Shown: positions 26,981 to 35,331 of the stretch, one piece after another
Layout: every line of letters begins with the position of its first letter
Numbering within the stretch: the first letter of the stretch is position 1
From: DATMNI01 sp035570275
Lineage (GTDB): Bacteria; Acidobacteriota; Terriglobia; Bryobacterales; Bryobacteraceae
DNA: 64,000 nucleotides
Direction of reading: 5' to 3'
Assembly: GCA_035570275.1 (NCBI GenBank)
Contig: DATMNI010000069.1
Coordinates: forward strand, 15,550-79,549
Notes under the pieces: model-generated
The model's input: only the letters and a program-made list of their open reading frames with translations
Told to the model about the DNA's origin: nothing
The model's database searches: none
Translations under genes and position numbers: made by a program

Positions 26981-28416
26981 CGCACGGCCCTCTCCTCCAC
27001 CTTACGGAGGGCCGTTGCAATCCGGGTTGCCAGCAAGTCCTGCCGTAGTGTGGCCGCCCGCTCTCCGGCTTCCCGCAGATAACGCGCGGCGCTGGCAAAG
27101 TCTCCAGCCTCACCGTAGGCAACCCCCAGCGCGTACATGAACCGCGGCGTATCTCCGTCCTCCGGCGTCAAGGTCTGCGACAACTGAGCGATCGCCTCGC
27201 TGGTTCTCTTCTTCATTAGCAGCAGGCGCCCCAGTTGAAAATGGGCCGACCGGAAATTCGGTTTGTCCTCGATGGCTGCGCGGTACTGCTGCATGGCTTC
27301 CGCGGATTTGCCGTCGCGTTCCAGCATGGCGCCTAAGTTGCTGTGAGCTTCGGCATAATTCGGGCTGCTCTCCAAAGCTTTGCGGAACGCCGATTCCGCT
27401 TCGCCAAATCGCTGTTGGCTGACCAGAAAGACACCGAAATCATAGTGACTCTGCGGCAGGTTTGGGTTGATGGCAACGGTGGTGCGATACTCCCTTTCGG
27501 CCTTTTCGGCCAGGCCGGCACGGCCATAGAGCGCAATCAGGTTAGCGTGTGCCTGGGCCAGTTTGGGGTCCTGCTTCACGGCCTCCTCGTGCTCGGCGAT
27601 GGCCTGGTCCGTCCGGCCCGCATTCTCCAACTCCACCCCCTTCATCAGGTGCGCCAGAGCCGTATTGTCGAGCGATCGGACCGCTTCCAGCCAGGTATCC
27701 TCAGGTTGCGGATCGCCATCCGCCTTGTACTTTTGGTAAGCTGCCATGTGCTGCCGCACTTCCGCCGTCTCGCCGGTTCTTTGGCAAACCAGTGCTAAGG
27801 CATAGTGAGCGGTTCCGAAGCTGGGCCAGAGCTGACAAGCCTTTCGGTAGTGTTCCATCGATGCCGCGAGTTGGCCCTTGGCGAACGCCACCCGTCCCAA
27901 CCAATAATAGACTGGAGCCAACTGCGGAGCGTCCTTGGCTAGTGACTGGCTTATCTTCTCGCTCTCGTCCAACCGGCCCAAAGTCAGAAGAACCTCGGCC
28001 AGCTTCAGGCGGGCGGGGAGATACTCCGGATCGATGCGGATGGCATCGCGCAAGGCCGCCGCCGCGTCGTCGGCTTTTCCATTAATCACTTGAACGAGTC
28101 CCAGGTAATAGGCCCATTGAAACCGGTTGGGATCGAGAATTCGCGCTCGCCGATAGCAGATCTCCGCCGATTCGTATTGCTCGAATGCGTGCAGCAGCAT
28201 TCCCATCCGGCCATTGGCGTTCGCGTCCTTCGGTTTCGCCTCGACCTCCCGATAGGCCTTCTGCACCTGGTCGCGGATCTGGGGCCGGAAACTGGCGATG
28301 GTCAACGGCGGCAAGGCGGGGAGACTGCCTGCTTGCCCAGGCGAATGGGGAGGGGTCCCGCAGGCACCGATCACCAGGATCACAATCAAACACGGCACGC
28401 ACCGCCACCGGGACAT
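26977..28416 (-). CDS. TPR-repeat lipoprotein
   Basis: A 479-residue lipoprotein with N-terminal hydrophobic stretch and lipobox IGAC (Cys19). About ten tetratricopeptide repeats follow, for example AHANLIALYGRAGLAEKAER, HSNLGAMLERDGKSAEAMQQ and HFQLGRLLLMKKRTSEAIAQ. It is a helical scaffold for protein-protein contacts on the periplasmic side of a membrane. It is co-transcribed and translationally linked with the CRTAC1 gene. No ribosome binding site is obvious before the ATG. Confidence 0.9.
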   Translation of the reverse strand: MSRWRCVPCLIVILVIGACGTPPHSPGQAGSLPALPPLTIASFRPQIRDQVQKAYREVEAKPKDANANGRMGMLLHAFEQYESAEICYRRARILDPNRFQWAYYLGLVQVINGKADDAAAALRDAIRIDPEYLPARLKLAEVLLTLGRLDESEKISQSLAKDAPQLAPVYYWLGRVAFAKGQLAASMEHYRKACQLWPSFGTAHYALALVCQRTGETAEVRQHMAAYQKYKADGDPQPEDTWLEAVRSLDNTALAHLMKGVELENAGRTDQAIAEHEEAVKQDPKLAQAHANLIALYGRAGLAEKAEREYRTTVAINPNLPQSHYDFGVFLVSQQRFGEAESAFRKALESSPNYAEAHSNLGAMLERDGKSAEAMQQYRAAIEDKPNFRSAHFQLGRLLLMKKRTSEAIAQLSQTLTPEDGDTPRFMYALGVAYGEAGDFASAARYLREAGERAATLRQDLLATRIATALRKVEERAVR

Positions 28417-28449
28417 TTTCAGAGGCTGCCATCATACCAGTTTCTCCAC

Positions 28450-28583
28450 GTGGCTTGTTAATCCGCCTGCGCGATGCGGCAGCGAGCGGCAGCCATTCCG
28501 CGTTGGCCGCGTTTGCCAGTAACTACGGCAGGCGGATTGCCAATCCGCCGAGGTTGGCAACCTGGTTGGCAGCCTGCCCCACA
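28450..28583. repeat. Double-hairpin intergenic repeat, copy A
   Basis: Contains GTTAATCCGCC (28456-28466) and, at 28530-28583, GGCGGATTGCCAATCCGCC followed by AGGTTGGCAACCTGG and GCCTGCCCCACA. Each part is a short palindrome around a 3-nt core. The same modules recur near 34053, 39440, 51632, 63412 and 63858. Confidence 0.65.
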
Positions 28584-28716
28584 TAGCCGGTAACCCTCGT
28601 TTACGGGCAGATGACATTTCCGTAATGTGCGCAATCCCGCCCTGATTCTCCGTTTGCAGTCTAAGACAATGCGGTAGTTTGCATCAACGTGAACATTACC
28701 GATAAAGGGGGCGAAT

Positions 28717-28950
28717 ATGAAACAGGCCGTGTTGTGTCTCATGTTTTCGGCTATCGGTGCCTGGTCTCAATCGGCCGTCACCGACTGTAATTGTGCCCAT
28801 TACTTCTTTCCGGAATTGAATTTCGGCGAAGCAGCAGCGCTCGCGGATGTTGAGTTTACTGGTAGCACCACCGGCGCCCCCTTGTTCTTAAGCAGGACCA
28901 CAATGAACTTCGCTGGTTTTGTGCTGCTTGCGTTCCGGCCAACGGTATGA
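28717..28950 (+). pseudogene. Truncated secreted-protein start
   Basis: AAAGGGGGCG precedes an ATG whose first codons read as a signal peptide (MKQAVLCLMFSAIGAWSQ) followed by VTDCNCAHYFF. From 28800 the frame is antisense to the cupin gene and no longer looks protein-like. The likely explanation is the 5' end of a lost gene, cut where the cupin cluster begins. A real 77-residue protein is less likely. Confidence 0.3.
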
Positions 28951-29240
28951 ATATCGTTGGGCCCTTCATAAAAACTCTGGCCTGGCGTGAGGGTGATTTC
29001 TTTTCCCCCTTTCACCTGCGTCACAACGGAGCCTTCCAGCACATAAACAAACGCATGGGCGTTGTGCCGATGAATCGGATCCGAAGAGCCAGGAGGATAC
29101 ACCACAGTGATCATCAGACCTTCCTTACCGGGAAAGTCTGCAAGATCTTTCGACATGAGCGGCGTGACCTGAGCGCCCTGCGCGATCAGGGTGCTGGCGG
29201 TGAGAAATACCAGCACTAACATGGATCGTGAAATCTTCAT
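28800..29240 (-). CDS. Secreted small cupin-domain protein
   Basis: A 146-residue protein with signal peptide (MLVLVFLTASTLIAQGAQ) and a strong AAGGAGGGG site before the ATG at 29240. The cupin core is visible as PIHRHNAHAFVYVLEGSV (motif 1 with His residues and Glu) and PGQSFYEGPNDIHTVGRN (motif 2 with His), enough for one metal site. The start follows the NmrA-like gene by 28 nt, so both are probably co-transcribed and under the ECF41-type sigma factor divergent from them. Confidence 0.88.
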   Translation of the reverse strand: MKISRSMLVLVFLTASTLIAQGAQVTPLMSKDLADFPGKEGLMITVVYPPGSSDPIHRHNAHAFVYVLEGSVVTQVKGGKEITLTPGQSFYEGPNDIHTVGRNASSTKPAKFIVVLLKNKGAPVVLPVNSTSASAAASPKFNSGKK

Positions 29241-29268
29241 ACCGTTCCCCTCCTTGTACTTACGCCGG

Positions 29269-30039
29269 CTAAAGAGCCGCCTTCGAGACTTGTTTTGTAA
29301 CCTGAGTGAGCCAGTCTTGGAAACGCGCCTCACCGAGCCGCGCGCCCTCGTCTGGAACCAGTGACCTCTCGCTCACCGCGATCCCGACGTAGCGCCCGTG
29401 CGGGTCAGAGATTACCTCGCGGGGATCCTGGCGCGCAGCCAGATCCCGCCGGACGAGTTCATCCAGACGAAACTGCTCCGGCCCCCCGATTTCAACGGTG
29501 CCATTCACGGGTGAGCTCGTTGCGATTCTGGCCATTGCACTCGCTACATCATCGGCTGCCATAGGCTGGAAGAGCGCGGGCGGCAGGCGTACCTGCTTGC
29601 CCACCGTGGAAAAATCGGGGATCTGCTTGACGAACTCGAAGAACTGCGTGGCGCGGACGATCGAGTAGGGAATCGAGGAGGCTTTGATCAAGTTCTCCTG
29701 GGCGAGTTTTGCGCGGAAGAAGCCGCTTTCGAGCAGACGCTCTGTTCCCACGACCGACAAAGCAACGTGATGCCGGACGCCTGCGGCTGCTTCATAGGTG
29801 AGGAGGTTACGGGTTGATCTCTCGAAGAACTTCAGCACTGCCGCGTCCTCCCATGAAGGGGAGTTCGTTACATCGACGACCACCGAGGCGCCCTTCAGCG
29901 CATCTGCGAGTCCCTCGCCGGTAACGCTGTTGACGCCGGTATTGGGCGACGCGGCCACGGCTTCGTGCCCCTGCTCACGAAGCTTTTTGACAAGCTTCGA
30001 TCCAATGAGTCCAGTACCGCCAATTACCACGATTTTCAT
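29269..30039 (-). CDS. NmrA/atypical SDR-family NAD(P)H-binding protein
   Basis: A 256-residue cytoplasmic Rossmann protein with the GGTGLIG dinucleotide motif at residues 7-13 and NmrA-like landmarks (VVVDVTNSPSWED, HHVALSVVGTERL, PYSIVRATQFFEF, PMAADDVASAMARIA). It lacks the classical YxxxK pair, as atypical SDRs do. AAGGAAAGGACA precedes the ATG. Such epimerase/reductase genes are the usual neighbours and targets of ECF41 sigma factors. Confidence 0.9.
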   Translation of the reverse strand: MKIVVIGGTGLIGSKLVKKLREQGHEAVAASPNTGVNSVTGEGLADALKGASVVVDVTNSPSWEDAAVLKFFERSTRNLLTYEAAAGVRHHVALSVVGTERLLESGFFRAKLAQENLIKASSIPYSIVRATQFFEFVKQIPDFSTVGKQVRLPPALFQPMAADDVASAMARIATSSPVNGTVEIGGPEQFRLDELVRRDLAARQDPREVISDPHGRYVGIAVSERSLVPDEGARLGEARFQDWLTQVTKQVSKAAL

Positions 30040-30095
30040 GATTGTCCTTTCCTTTCGATCGAGGCATTTTCTAAACTGCCCGTCTCACTGGCTAG

Positions 30096-30122
30096 GACCG
30101 AACAGCGCATGCGTTCGTGACA
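30096..30122 (-). promoter_or_regulatory. Candidate ECF41-type promoter of the NmrA-cupin operon
   Basis: On the minus strand TGTCACG (30116-30122), a 15-nt spacer, then CGGTC (30096-30100). This resembles the ECF41 consensus (TGTCACA, about 16 nt, CGTC). It lies 57 nt before the NmrA-like start. Confidence 0.4.
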
Positions 30123-30156
30123 ACGGTTATCCGTTGTTTTCAAATGATGTGTCATT
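30121..30156. promoter_or_regulatory. Two inverted repeats in the divergent sigma/NmrA region
   Basis: CAACGG-TTAT-CCGTTG (30121-30136) is a perfect dyad, and AATGA-TGTG-TCATT (30143-30156) is a second one. They could bind a regulator of the divergent genes. No partner is evident. Confidence 0.35.
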
Positions 30157-30268
30157 AGTTACGGATCCTGTGCTACGGCGCCTTGTTCCTTCATTCGCCC
30201 GAGCAAGGCTCCGGCGCCTGCCGGTGCGTTGGTAGCCTGCGGCAGCATGCAAGCAGTACAATTCCTTA

Positions 30269-31150
30269 ATGGAGCAGGCCGCACAGGACGATGGCCTCGA
30301 GGCCTTTTCCAGCATGCGGCCTCGTCTATTCGGGATCGCTTACCGAATGCTTGGAAGCGCGGCCGAGGCCGAAGACCTGGTGCAAGACGTGTGGATGCGA
30401 TGGCAGTCCGCCGATCGCAAGGTCGTCCAGGACGCGCCCGCCTACCTGGCTACGATCACGACACGATTGGCGGTTAACCTGGTCCAGTCCGCGCGGTCGC
30501 GCCGAGAAGCCTACTTCGGGATCTGGCTTCCGGAGCCAGTGGACACCAGCGCCGACCCAGGACTGGGAGCGCAGCGCGGTGAGGCGTTGGAGTTCGCGGT
30601 GCTGCTGCTGCTCGAAAGACTTGCTCCCACCGAGCGAGCGGCGTATGTCCTTCGGGAAGCCTTCGACTATCCGTACGATGAGATCGGTGAGATCCTGAGG
30701 GTGAGCGAAGACAACGCACGACAGCTAGTTACCCGTGCGCGGAAGCATATCGCAGAGGGACGGCGCAGGCGAGTCAACCCGGTTGAGCAGCGCCGTCTCC
30801 TGGATACGTTTATCAGCGCCGCTCAGAAAGGCGAGCTTGCTCCGCTCGAGGCACTTTTTGCGTCTGACGTCGTGTCCTATTCGGATGGCGGCGGCCTGGT
30901 GCGTGCGGCGGGGAAGCCAATCACCGGGCGCGAGCGGGTCGCAAAGTTTATCTCCGCGGTCGCGACGCATTTTTGGAGGGGCGTCACGGTATCGGTAGTG
31001 GATGCGAACGGTCAGGGATGCGCTCTCATCTCTCGCGACGGTGCTGTGGTCGCGCTCGTCACAGTCGGCGCATCGGAGGAGGGCATTGACCAGATTATGT
31101 GGATGTTGAGACCGAGTAAGCTTGCGGCGGTCTTGCCACCTCCAACCTAA
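30269..31150 (+). CDS. ECF41-like sigma factor with SnoaL-like C-terminal domain
   Basis: A 293-residue sigma factor. Region 2 (FGIAYRMLGSAAEAEDLVQD, VWMRWQS) and region 4 (LERLAPTERAAYVLREAFDY, IGEILRVSEDNARQLVTRAR) are followed by a SnoaL-like domain. The ECF41 signatures are the linker WLPEP (residues 86-90) and DGGG (206-209); the third, NPDKL near the end, is degenerate (LRPSKLA). In ECF41 the fused domain replaces an anti-sigma factor and modulates activity. Expected targets are the divergent NmrA-cupin genes. No ribosome binding site precedes the ATG. Confidence 0.9.
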   Translation: MEQAAQDDGLEAFSSMRPRLFGIAYRMLGSAAEAEDLVQDVWMRWQSADRKVVQDAPAYLATITTRLAVNLVQSARSRREAYFGIWLPEPVDTSADPGLGAQRGEALEFAVLLLLERLAPTERAAYVLREAFDYPYDEIGEILRVSEDNARQLVTRARKHIAEGRRRRVNPVEQRRLLDTFISAAQKGELAPLEALFASDVVSYSDGGGLVRAAGKPITGRERVAKFISAVATHFWRGVTVSVVDANGQGCALISRDGAVVALVTVGASEEGIDQIMWMLRPSKLAAVLPPPT

Positions 31151-31199
31151 GCATCTCAGGCGCCTCGTATTTTTCTGTCAAGAAAAAAATGGAGCGACG

Positions 31200-31601
31200 A
31201 TGAGAACGGAATTGCTGCGATTCAACGGCGGTGTCGAGCGGGATCCCGCCATCGATGGGTGGATGAAAGAGCATGCAGGTGAATTGGGAGCCATCGCGCA
31301 TCAGTGGTTTGAGGTGATGCGAAAATGCGGGGACGAAGTCCGGGAGCTTATGCATGACGGCTGCCCGGTTGCATGTATGGGAGATGCGCCCTTCGGCTAC
31401 GTCAATGTTTTCAAGTCGCATGTAAACGTGGGGTTTTTTCACGGCGCAGCGCTGCCTGATCCGGCTCACCTGTTGCAAGGCACCGGCAAGTTCATGCGCC
31501 ATGTGAAGCTGAGACCGGGAACGGCCACAGACGCCGCGGCGCTAAGCAGGCTGATCGCCACGGCGTACTGGGATATAAAAGCGCGCGTCGAAAACGGCTA
31601 G
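31200..31601 (+). CDS. DUF1801-family protein
   Basis: A 133-residue cytoplasmic protein. ELMHDGCPVACMGDAPFGYV and VNVGFFHGAALPDPAHLLQG fit the DUF1801/YdhG-like fold, and MRHVKLRPGT is the family's basic end. GGAG lies about 8 nt before the ATG at 31200. The family is loosely linked to stress or iron handling, but the biochemical role is unknown. It follows the sigma factor by 50 nt on the same strand. Confidence 0.8.
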   Translation: MRTELLRFNGGVERDPAIDGWMKEHAGELGAIAHQWFEVMRKCGDEVRELMHDGCPVACMGDAPFGYVNVFKSHVNVGFFHGAALPDPAHLLQGTGKFMRHVKLRPGTATDAAALSRLIATAYWDIKARVENG

Positions 31602-31810
31602 CTCACAGAACGCCTCCGGAGGCTGACGCGGAGGTGAACCGCCAAGTATGTCGCATACGGATCGTGGGCGGTTGACACACTATCCAGACATTGAGCGTGG
31701 GCTCTGACGCCTCCCCAACGGCCCCTGGAACCGATGGGATGCAACCCAGCTGAACCCTATTGATATTAGCCGCGTCGCTCACGACCGCGGCGTTGTGTGC
31801 ACGCGATCCA

Positions 31811-34027
31811 CTAATTCGTGAGCTTACCGCGAAGCACGATGATCGACGCTTTGGGAAGCTGGTAGAGGGTATCCGGGCCGCCGGCCGTAACACTCGATTT
31901 GGATGGCGGGCCGTCCGGGTCCGCGTGACCCGTACCGCCACGGCCGCCGCCGCGTCCGCCTCGGCCGGCGGGTGGCGCTGTGCCATCCGGACCGGCTGGA
32001 ACCGGATCGGGATGCCACACATATTCGGCCGCGCCGAAGACTACGCGGTCCACAGCGCCGGTGTAGTAGCGATCGTGACTGGTGACCGGATCGGCGAAGT
32101 TTACCTTCACCGCGTGGTCGTTGTCGCGGTCCTTGTTGACCAGCATGACGGACCATTGCCCGTCGGGCCGCGCCACCGCGTAAGCCGTCACCAGAATGTG
32201 TCCATCCTTGTCCTTCACGTCGCTCGAGACCCGGAAGAGCTTGTGCATGGCGTCGACAGGCTGCACCCATTCCCTGGTAATCACCTGCGTCGCCAGATAC
32301 TGCGGAGTATATGTCGTGACACGGTTATCCTCGTTTACCGCGAGGAAGCCACCTCCCCCGCCTCCCCCGCCCCGGCCTGCCGAGGCGATGTAGTGGAAAT
32401 AGTAAGTGCCGCCGGCGCCGGCGGTCATCATGGCGCCAACGTAATCGGCCAGCCAGAGACCGGCTTTGACCGTGCCCGTGACATTATCGCGGAGGTCGTT
32501 ACCCTCCGTCATGAAAAACGGCACATTCGGCGGCAAGCCGTTATCCTTCCAAGCCTGGATCACCCGATTGACGGCTTCCGGCTCGTCATACAGGGAGCTC
32601 CATTCGGTGCAGGGCCGGTTATAGCAGGGGTAGTGCTCAAAAGAGAAGAACTTGAAATCCTGCAGGCGGCCGCGGGCCTTGAGGTAGTCCACAAACCGGC
32701 CCAGGAAGGAAACCTTTCCGTTGGCGTCTGCCCAGGAATCGACGTCGCCGGCCGTCCCTTCGTAAGCCGGCCCGCCCAGAGGCGCACCCGGTACCAGCTT
32801 GTGAATGGCGCTGGCGAACTGAAGGTACAGCGTGGCATAGTCCTCCGGGAGCACGCGCTGCCCGTCGGCCTCCTCGCCCATTTCGATCCATGAAATCGGG
32901 TACTTCCGCTTGTACAGGTACGCGATTTCGTTGGCCGCGTCCTCCGGTATCGCGTAGAGAATCGCGATCGGGATCATCGCGGGCAGGCCGCGCGTCACGC
33001 CGCAATTGAAGAAGAAATCGAATCCGATCTGGTCGCCTCTGCCGTAGTCCAGGTCGGAAGCGGCGTGCCACGGATCCACGGACGAGGGCCAGGTGATGGT
33101 CTGCTGGCGGCTCGGCAAGTGTTTGACGATGTCGGTAAACTGGCCGTCGTCCGAAACCGTTCCGATATACAACTCGTCAATGGCGTATCCCACGCAGTTG
33201 CGTTTGTCCTGCGGGCCGTGGGTGTCGCATGTGTTGGACGATTGCGTCATCCAGATCCGCAGGTATCGCACCGGAATCTTCCAGTTCATCAACTTCAGCA
33301 GGGGAACACCGCCCTTGCCGTCCGTGATCGTGCCCATAGGGAAGGTCTGCCAGGCGCCCTTGTTGATGCCCGCGTAGAACGGCGCCTGCTCACCCGTCCA
33401 GAACTGCACGTAATAGCGTCTGGCGTAGGGGTCGGCCCAGGCGATCTTGATGGCATTGACGTCCACCTTGGCGCCCAGGTCGATCATGACCCATTGCGGG
33501 TGCAGCGAGTCGTCCTCGCCGGTGTAGGCTTTGGTCAGGTAGGGGTTACTCTTCCAGTAGGATTTCAGGTCGCCGTCGGTCAAACGGGACCAGCCGTTGC
33601 CGTCTCCCTGCGTGGCGCCGCGATGGGGCAGCGGATAGGCCCAGGAGTGGAGAATCTTCTCGGTCGTGGGCTCCGCGCTGCCGGTGAAATAGCCCTCCTG
33701 TCTGGCCGCGTTGCTCCAGGCGCCGCGCGGGTTCCAGTGCCATGCCTCGATCATCAACTCCGTGTTCTGGCGATAAGTCACGGTTTGCCATCCCGCGCCC
33801 AAAAGCTCCTTCAGGACTGGCCCCGTGAGCAGCCGTTCGGTGTGTTTTTCGTTTTCCTCTCTGGTGGCTCCACCGCGCAACCGGTCAATGGCCCCGCCCA
33901 GTGCCCGGAAGGGACTGAACGTGTTCACCGCGTGTGACGGGGCGGAATCCACGACGATACTCTGCGCGCGTGCCCCGCCCGCCATGCAAAGGAACAAACC
34001 TACACCAAGTCCGATGACTGCCAACAT
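31811..34027 (-). CDS. Secreted glycoside-hydrolase-like protein with discoidin domain and Gly-rich linkers
   Basis: A 738-residue exported protein. GGAGT precedes the ATG at 34027, and a signal peptide (VIGLGVGLFLCMAGGARAQ) follows. An F5/8-type region (DLKSYWKSNPYL, HPQWVMIDLGAKVDVNAIKI, PVRYLRIWMTQSS) precedes a TIM-barrel-like part with the candidate acid residues Glu in WIEMGEEADGQ and Glu in PFFMTEGNDLRDN, as in clan-A glycosidases. Two Gly-rich tracts occur: an eight-Gly run at about residue 600 and GRGGRGGGRGG near the C-terminus. The start further upstream (34162) lies in an intergenic repeat and is not used. The substrate is probably a polysaccharide, but the family number is not assigned. 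Confidence 0.75.
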   Translation of the reverse strand: MLAVIGLGVGLFLCMAGGARAQSIVVDSAPSHAVNTFSPFRALGGAIDRLRGGATREENEKHTERLLTGPVLKELLGAGWQTVTYRQNTELMIEAWHWNPRGAWSNAARQEGYFTGSAEPTTEKILHSWAYPLPHRGATQGDGNGWSRLTDGDLKSYWKSNPYLTKAYTGEDDSLHPQWVMIDLGAKVDVNAIKIAWADPYARRYYVQFWTGEQAPFYAGINKGAWQTFPMGTITDGKGGVPLLKLMNWKIPVRYLRIWMTQSSNTCDTHGPQDKRNCVGYAIDELYIGTVSDDGQFTDIVKHLPSRQQTITWPSSVDPWHAASDLDYGRGDQIGFDFFFNCGVTRGLPAMIPIAILYAIPEDAANEIAYLYKRKYPISWIEMGEEADGQRVLPEDYATLYLQFASAIHKLVPGAPLGGPAYEGTAGDVDSWADANGKVSFLGRFVDYLKARGRLQDFKFFSFEHYPCYNRPCTEWSSLYDEPEAVNRVIQAWKDNGLPPNVPFFMTEGNDLRDNVTGTVKAGLWLADYVGAMMTAGAGGTYYFHYIASAGRGGGGGGGGFLAVNEDNRVTTYTPQYLATQVITREWVQPVDAMHKLFRVSSDVKDKDGHILVTAYAVARPDGQWSVMLVNKDRDNDHAVKVNFADPVTSHDRYYTGAVDRVVFGAAEYVWHPDPVPAGPDGTAPPAGRGGRGGGRGGTGHADPDGPPSKSSVTAGGPDTLYQLPKASIIVLRGKLTN

Positions 34028-34052
34028 TTCTGACTCCTTCACCGCGCTCGCT

Positions 34053-34161
34053 GTGGGGCATGTTGGTAACCTGCGGCGGATTGTGAATCCGCCTGCCGGG
34101 GTCACGGGTGCTGCCGGCAGGCGGGTTACCAACCCGCCGCAGATTGACAATCTGCCCCACA
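34053..34161. repeat. Double-hairpin intergenic repeat, copy B (longest)
   Basis: A 109-bp palindromic block. TGGGGCATGTTGGTAACCTG, then CGGCGGATTGTGAATCCGCC, a GC-rich centre, and the inverse GGCGGGTTACCAACCCGCC and GCAGATTGACAATCTGCCCC. The ends are inverted copies of each other, so the whole block can fold. It lies between two co-directional genes (aldose epimerase and the glycosidase-like gene). Confidence 0.75.
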
Positions 34162-34166
34162 AATTT

Positions 34167-35213
34167 TCAGATACCCGTGGCCCGGATCCAGAAACTCTCG
34201 GTCCACTTGCCGCCGGCGGGGACCGACTGCAGGTCGGGATACTTGCCTTCGTGCGCCAGGTTTACGCCGCTGATGATGGTGGCGAGAGGCTCGAAGCAGA
34301 TGAACTCCCGTGGCTGACCATTCGGGCCGGCCGGCAGCCAGATGGTAGCGACGGTGTACTTGGGCCCAAAGAGCGTCTCCACCGTCTTGCCGCCCGATTC
34401 GATCGAGAAGTGGGCGCGGCCGTCGGCGTCGCGTTCCAGGTCGGTAAAACCGTCGTCCAAGGTACGGCCCCGGAGAGGCAGCGGATTGGGTATGTCGAGT
34501 GGCCGCATTTCGCCAGTCGGAATATTGTGCTCACCCGCGATGACGTGAACGCGGGCGGGAAGGTGTGCCACCCACTCGTCACGGGGGATGTCCGGAATCT
34601 GGAAGAACGAGTGAAATCCCATGACCACCGGCATGGCCTCGGTACTCAAATTGGAGATGGTGGTCTTCACCTCCAGGGCGCCGCCGGCCAGGCTGTAGGT
34701 CATCTCGTATTCATGGGCGAACGGCCATTGCGCCATCAGGTCCGGATATTTCCAGAACTCAAGCCGGCTGGTAACGTGGGCCGATCGGGCATCCGCCGCC
34801 ACCTCCGTCACGTGCCAAAGCGGCGAAGTGACCAGCAGGCCGTGACTGGGCCTCTCGCCGCGGACGTTGCCCAGCGTCATGTTGAACGGGTACCGCTTGC
34901 CGTTGGCCCAGAAGGCCTGTTCGTTCAGCAAATCGGCCCATGGGGCAAGGAATGGGATGCCGGAGAGCCGCGGCCGTTTCTGAAACTCGCCGACGTCGGC
35001 AGACGCGAAGTACAGAATGTTCTTCCCGTGCACCTTCATTTCCACGGCGCGATTGCCGATCGAGGGCACGATGGTGACTTCCACCCCAGCCGCAACATCG
35101 GTGAGACGAACGATCGGTACATCGTGGTCGGACGTCTGCTCCGCCCGGTAATTTTGCGCCAATGAAGTCACGGACAACACCAACAATGCTCCGGCAACAC
35201 GTTTACCAGTCAT
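34167..35213 (-). CDS. Secreted aldose 1-epimerase family protein
   Basis: A 348-residue protein. From the ATG at 35213 it has a signal peptide (MTGKRVAGALLVLSVTSLAQ). The mutarotase fold is supported by VTIVPSIGNRAVEMKVHGKN, GIPFLAPWADLLNEQAFW, HGLLVTSPLWHVTEV (catalytic-type His) and VVMGFHSFFQI, with a Glu-containing end (ICFEPLATI). It would interconvert alpha and beta sugar anomers in the periplasm. It precedes the glycosidase-like gene on the same strand. No clear ribosome binding site is visible, so the start is moderately sure. Confidence 0.85.
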   Translation of the reverse strand: MTGKRVAGALLVLSVTSLAQNYRAEQTSDHDVPIVRLTDVAAGVEVTIVPSIGNRAVEMKVHGKNILYFASADVGEFQKRPRLSGIPFLAPWADLLNEQAFWANGKRYPFNMTLGNVRGERPSHGLLVTSPLWHVTEVAADARSAHVTSRLEFWKYPDLMAQWPFAHEYEMTYSLAGGALEVKTTISNLSTEAMPVVMGFHSFFQIPDIPRDEWVAHLPARVHVIAGEHNIPTGEMRPLDIPNPLPLRGRTLDDGFTDLERDADGRAHFSIESGGKTVETLFGPKYTVATIWLPAGPNGQPREFICFEPLATIISGVNLAHEGKYPDLQSVPAGGKWTESFWIRATGI

Positions 35214-35249
35214 GCTGGGTGGGATACTATCACACTCCTGGCGGGTTTT

Positions 35250-35297
35250 GCCTCGCCGGTCGTGCCTCGCCAGTCGTGCCTCGCCAGTCTTGCCTTG
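35250..35297. repeat. 14-bp tandem repeat between divergent genes
   Basis: Three copies of GCCTCGCC(A/G)GTC(G/T)T at 35250, 35264 and 35278, plus a partial fourth. It lies between the divergent aldose epimerase and amidohydrolase genes, just before the GAGGAAGGAGTGATATAA sequence upstream of the latter. Confidence 0.8.
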
Positions 35298-35331
35298 CGT
35301 CCCCGAGGAAGGAGTGATATAAAGTCTCACA

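Noticed and set aside
34027..34162. N-terminal extension of the glycosidase-like gene
   Set aside because: The extension translates an intergenic palindromic repeat; the ATG at 34027 has a ribosome binding site and a signal peptide directly after it.
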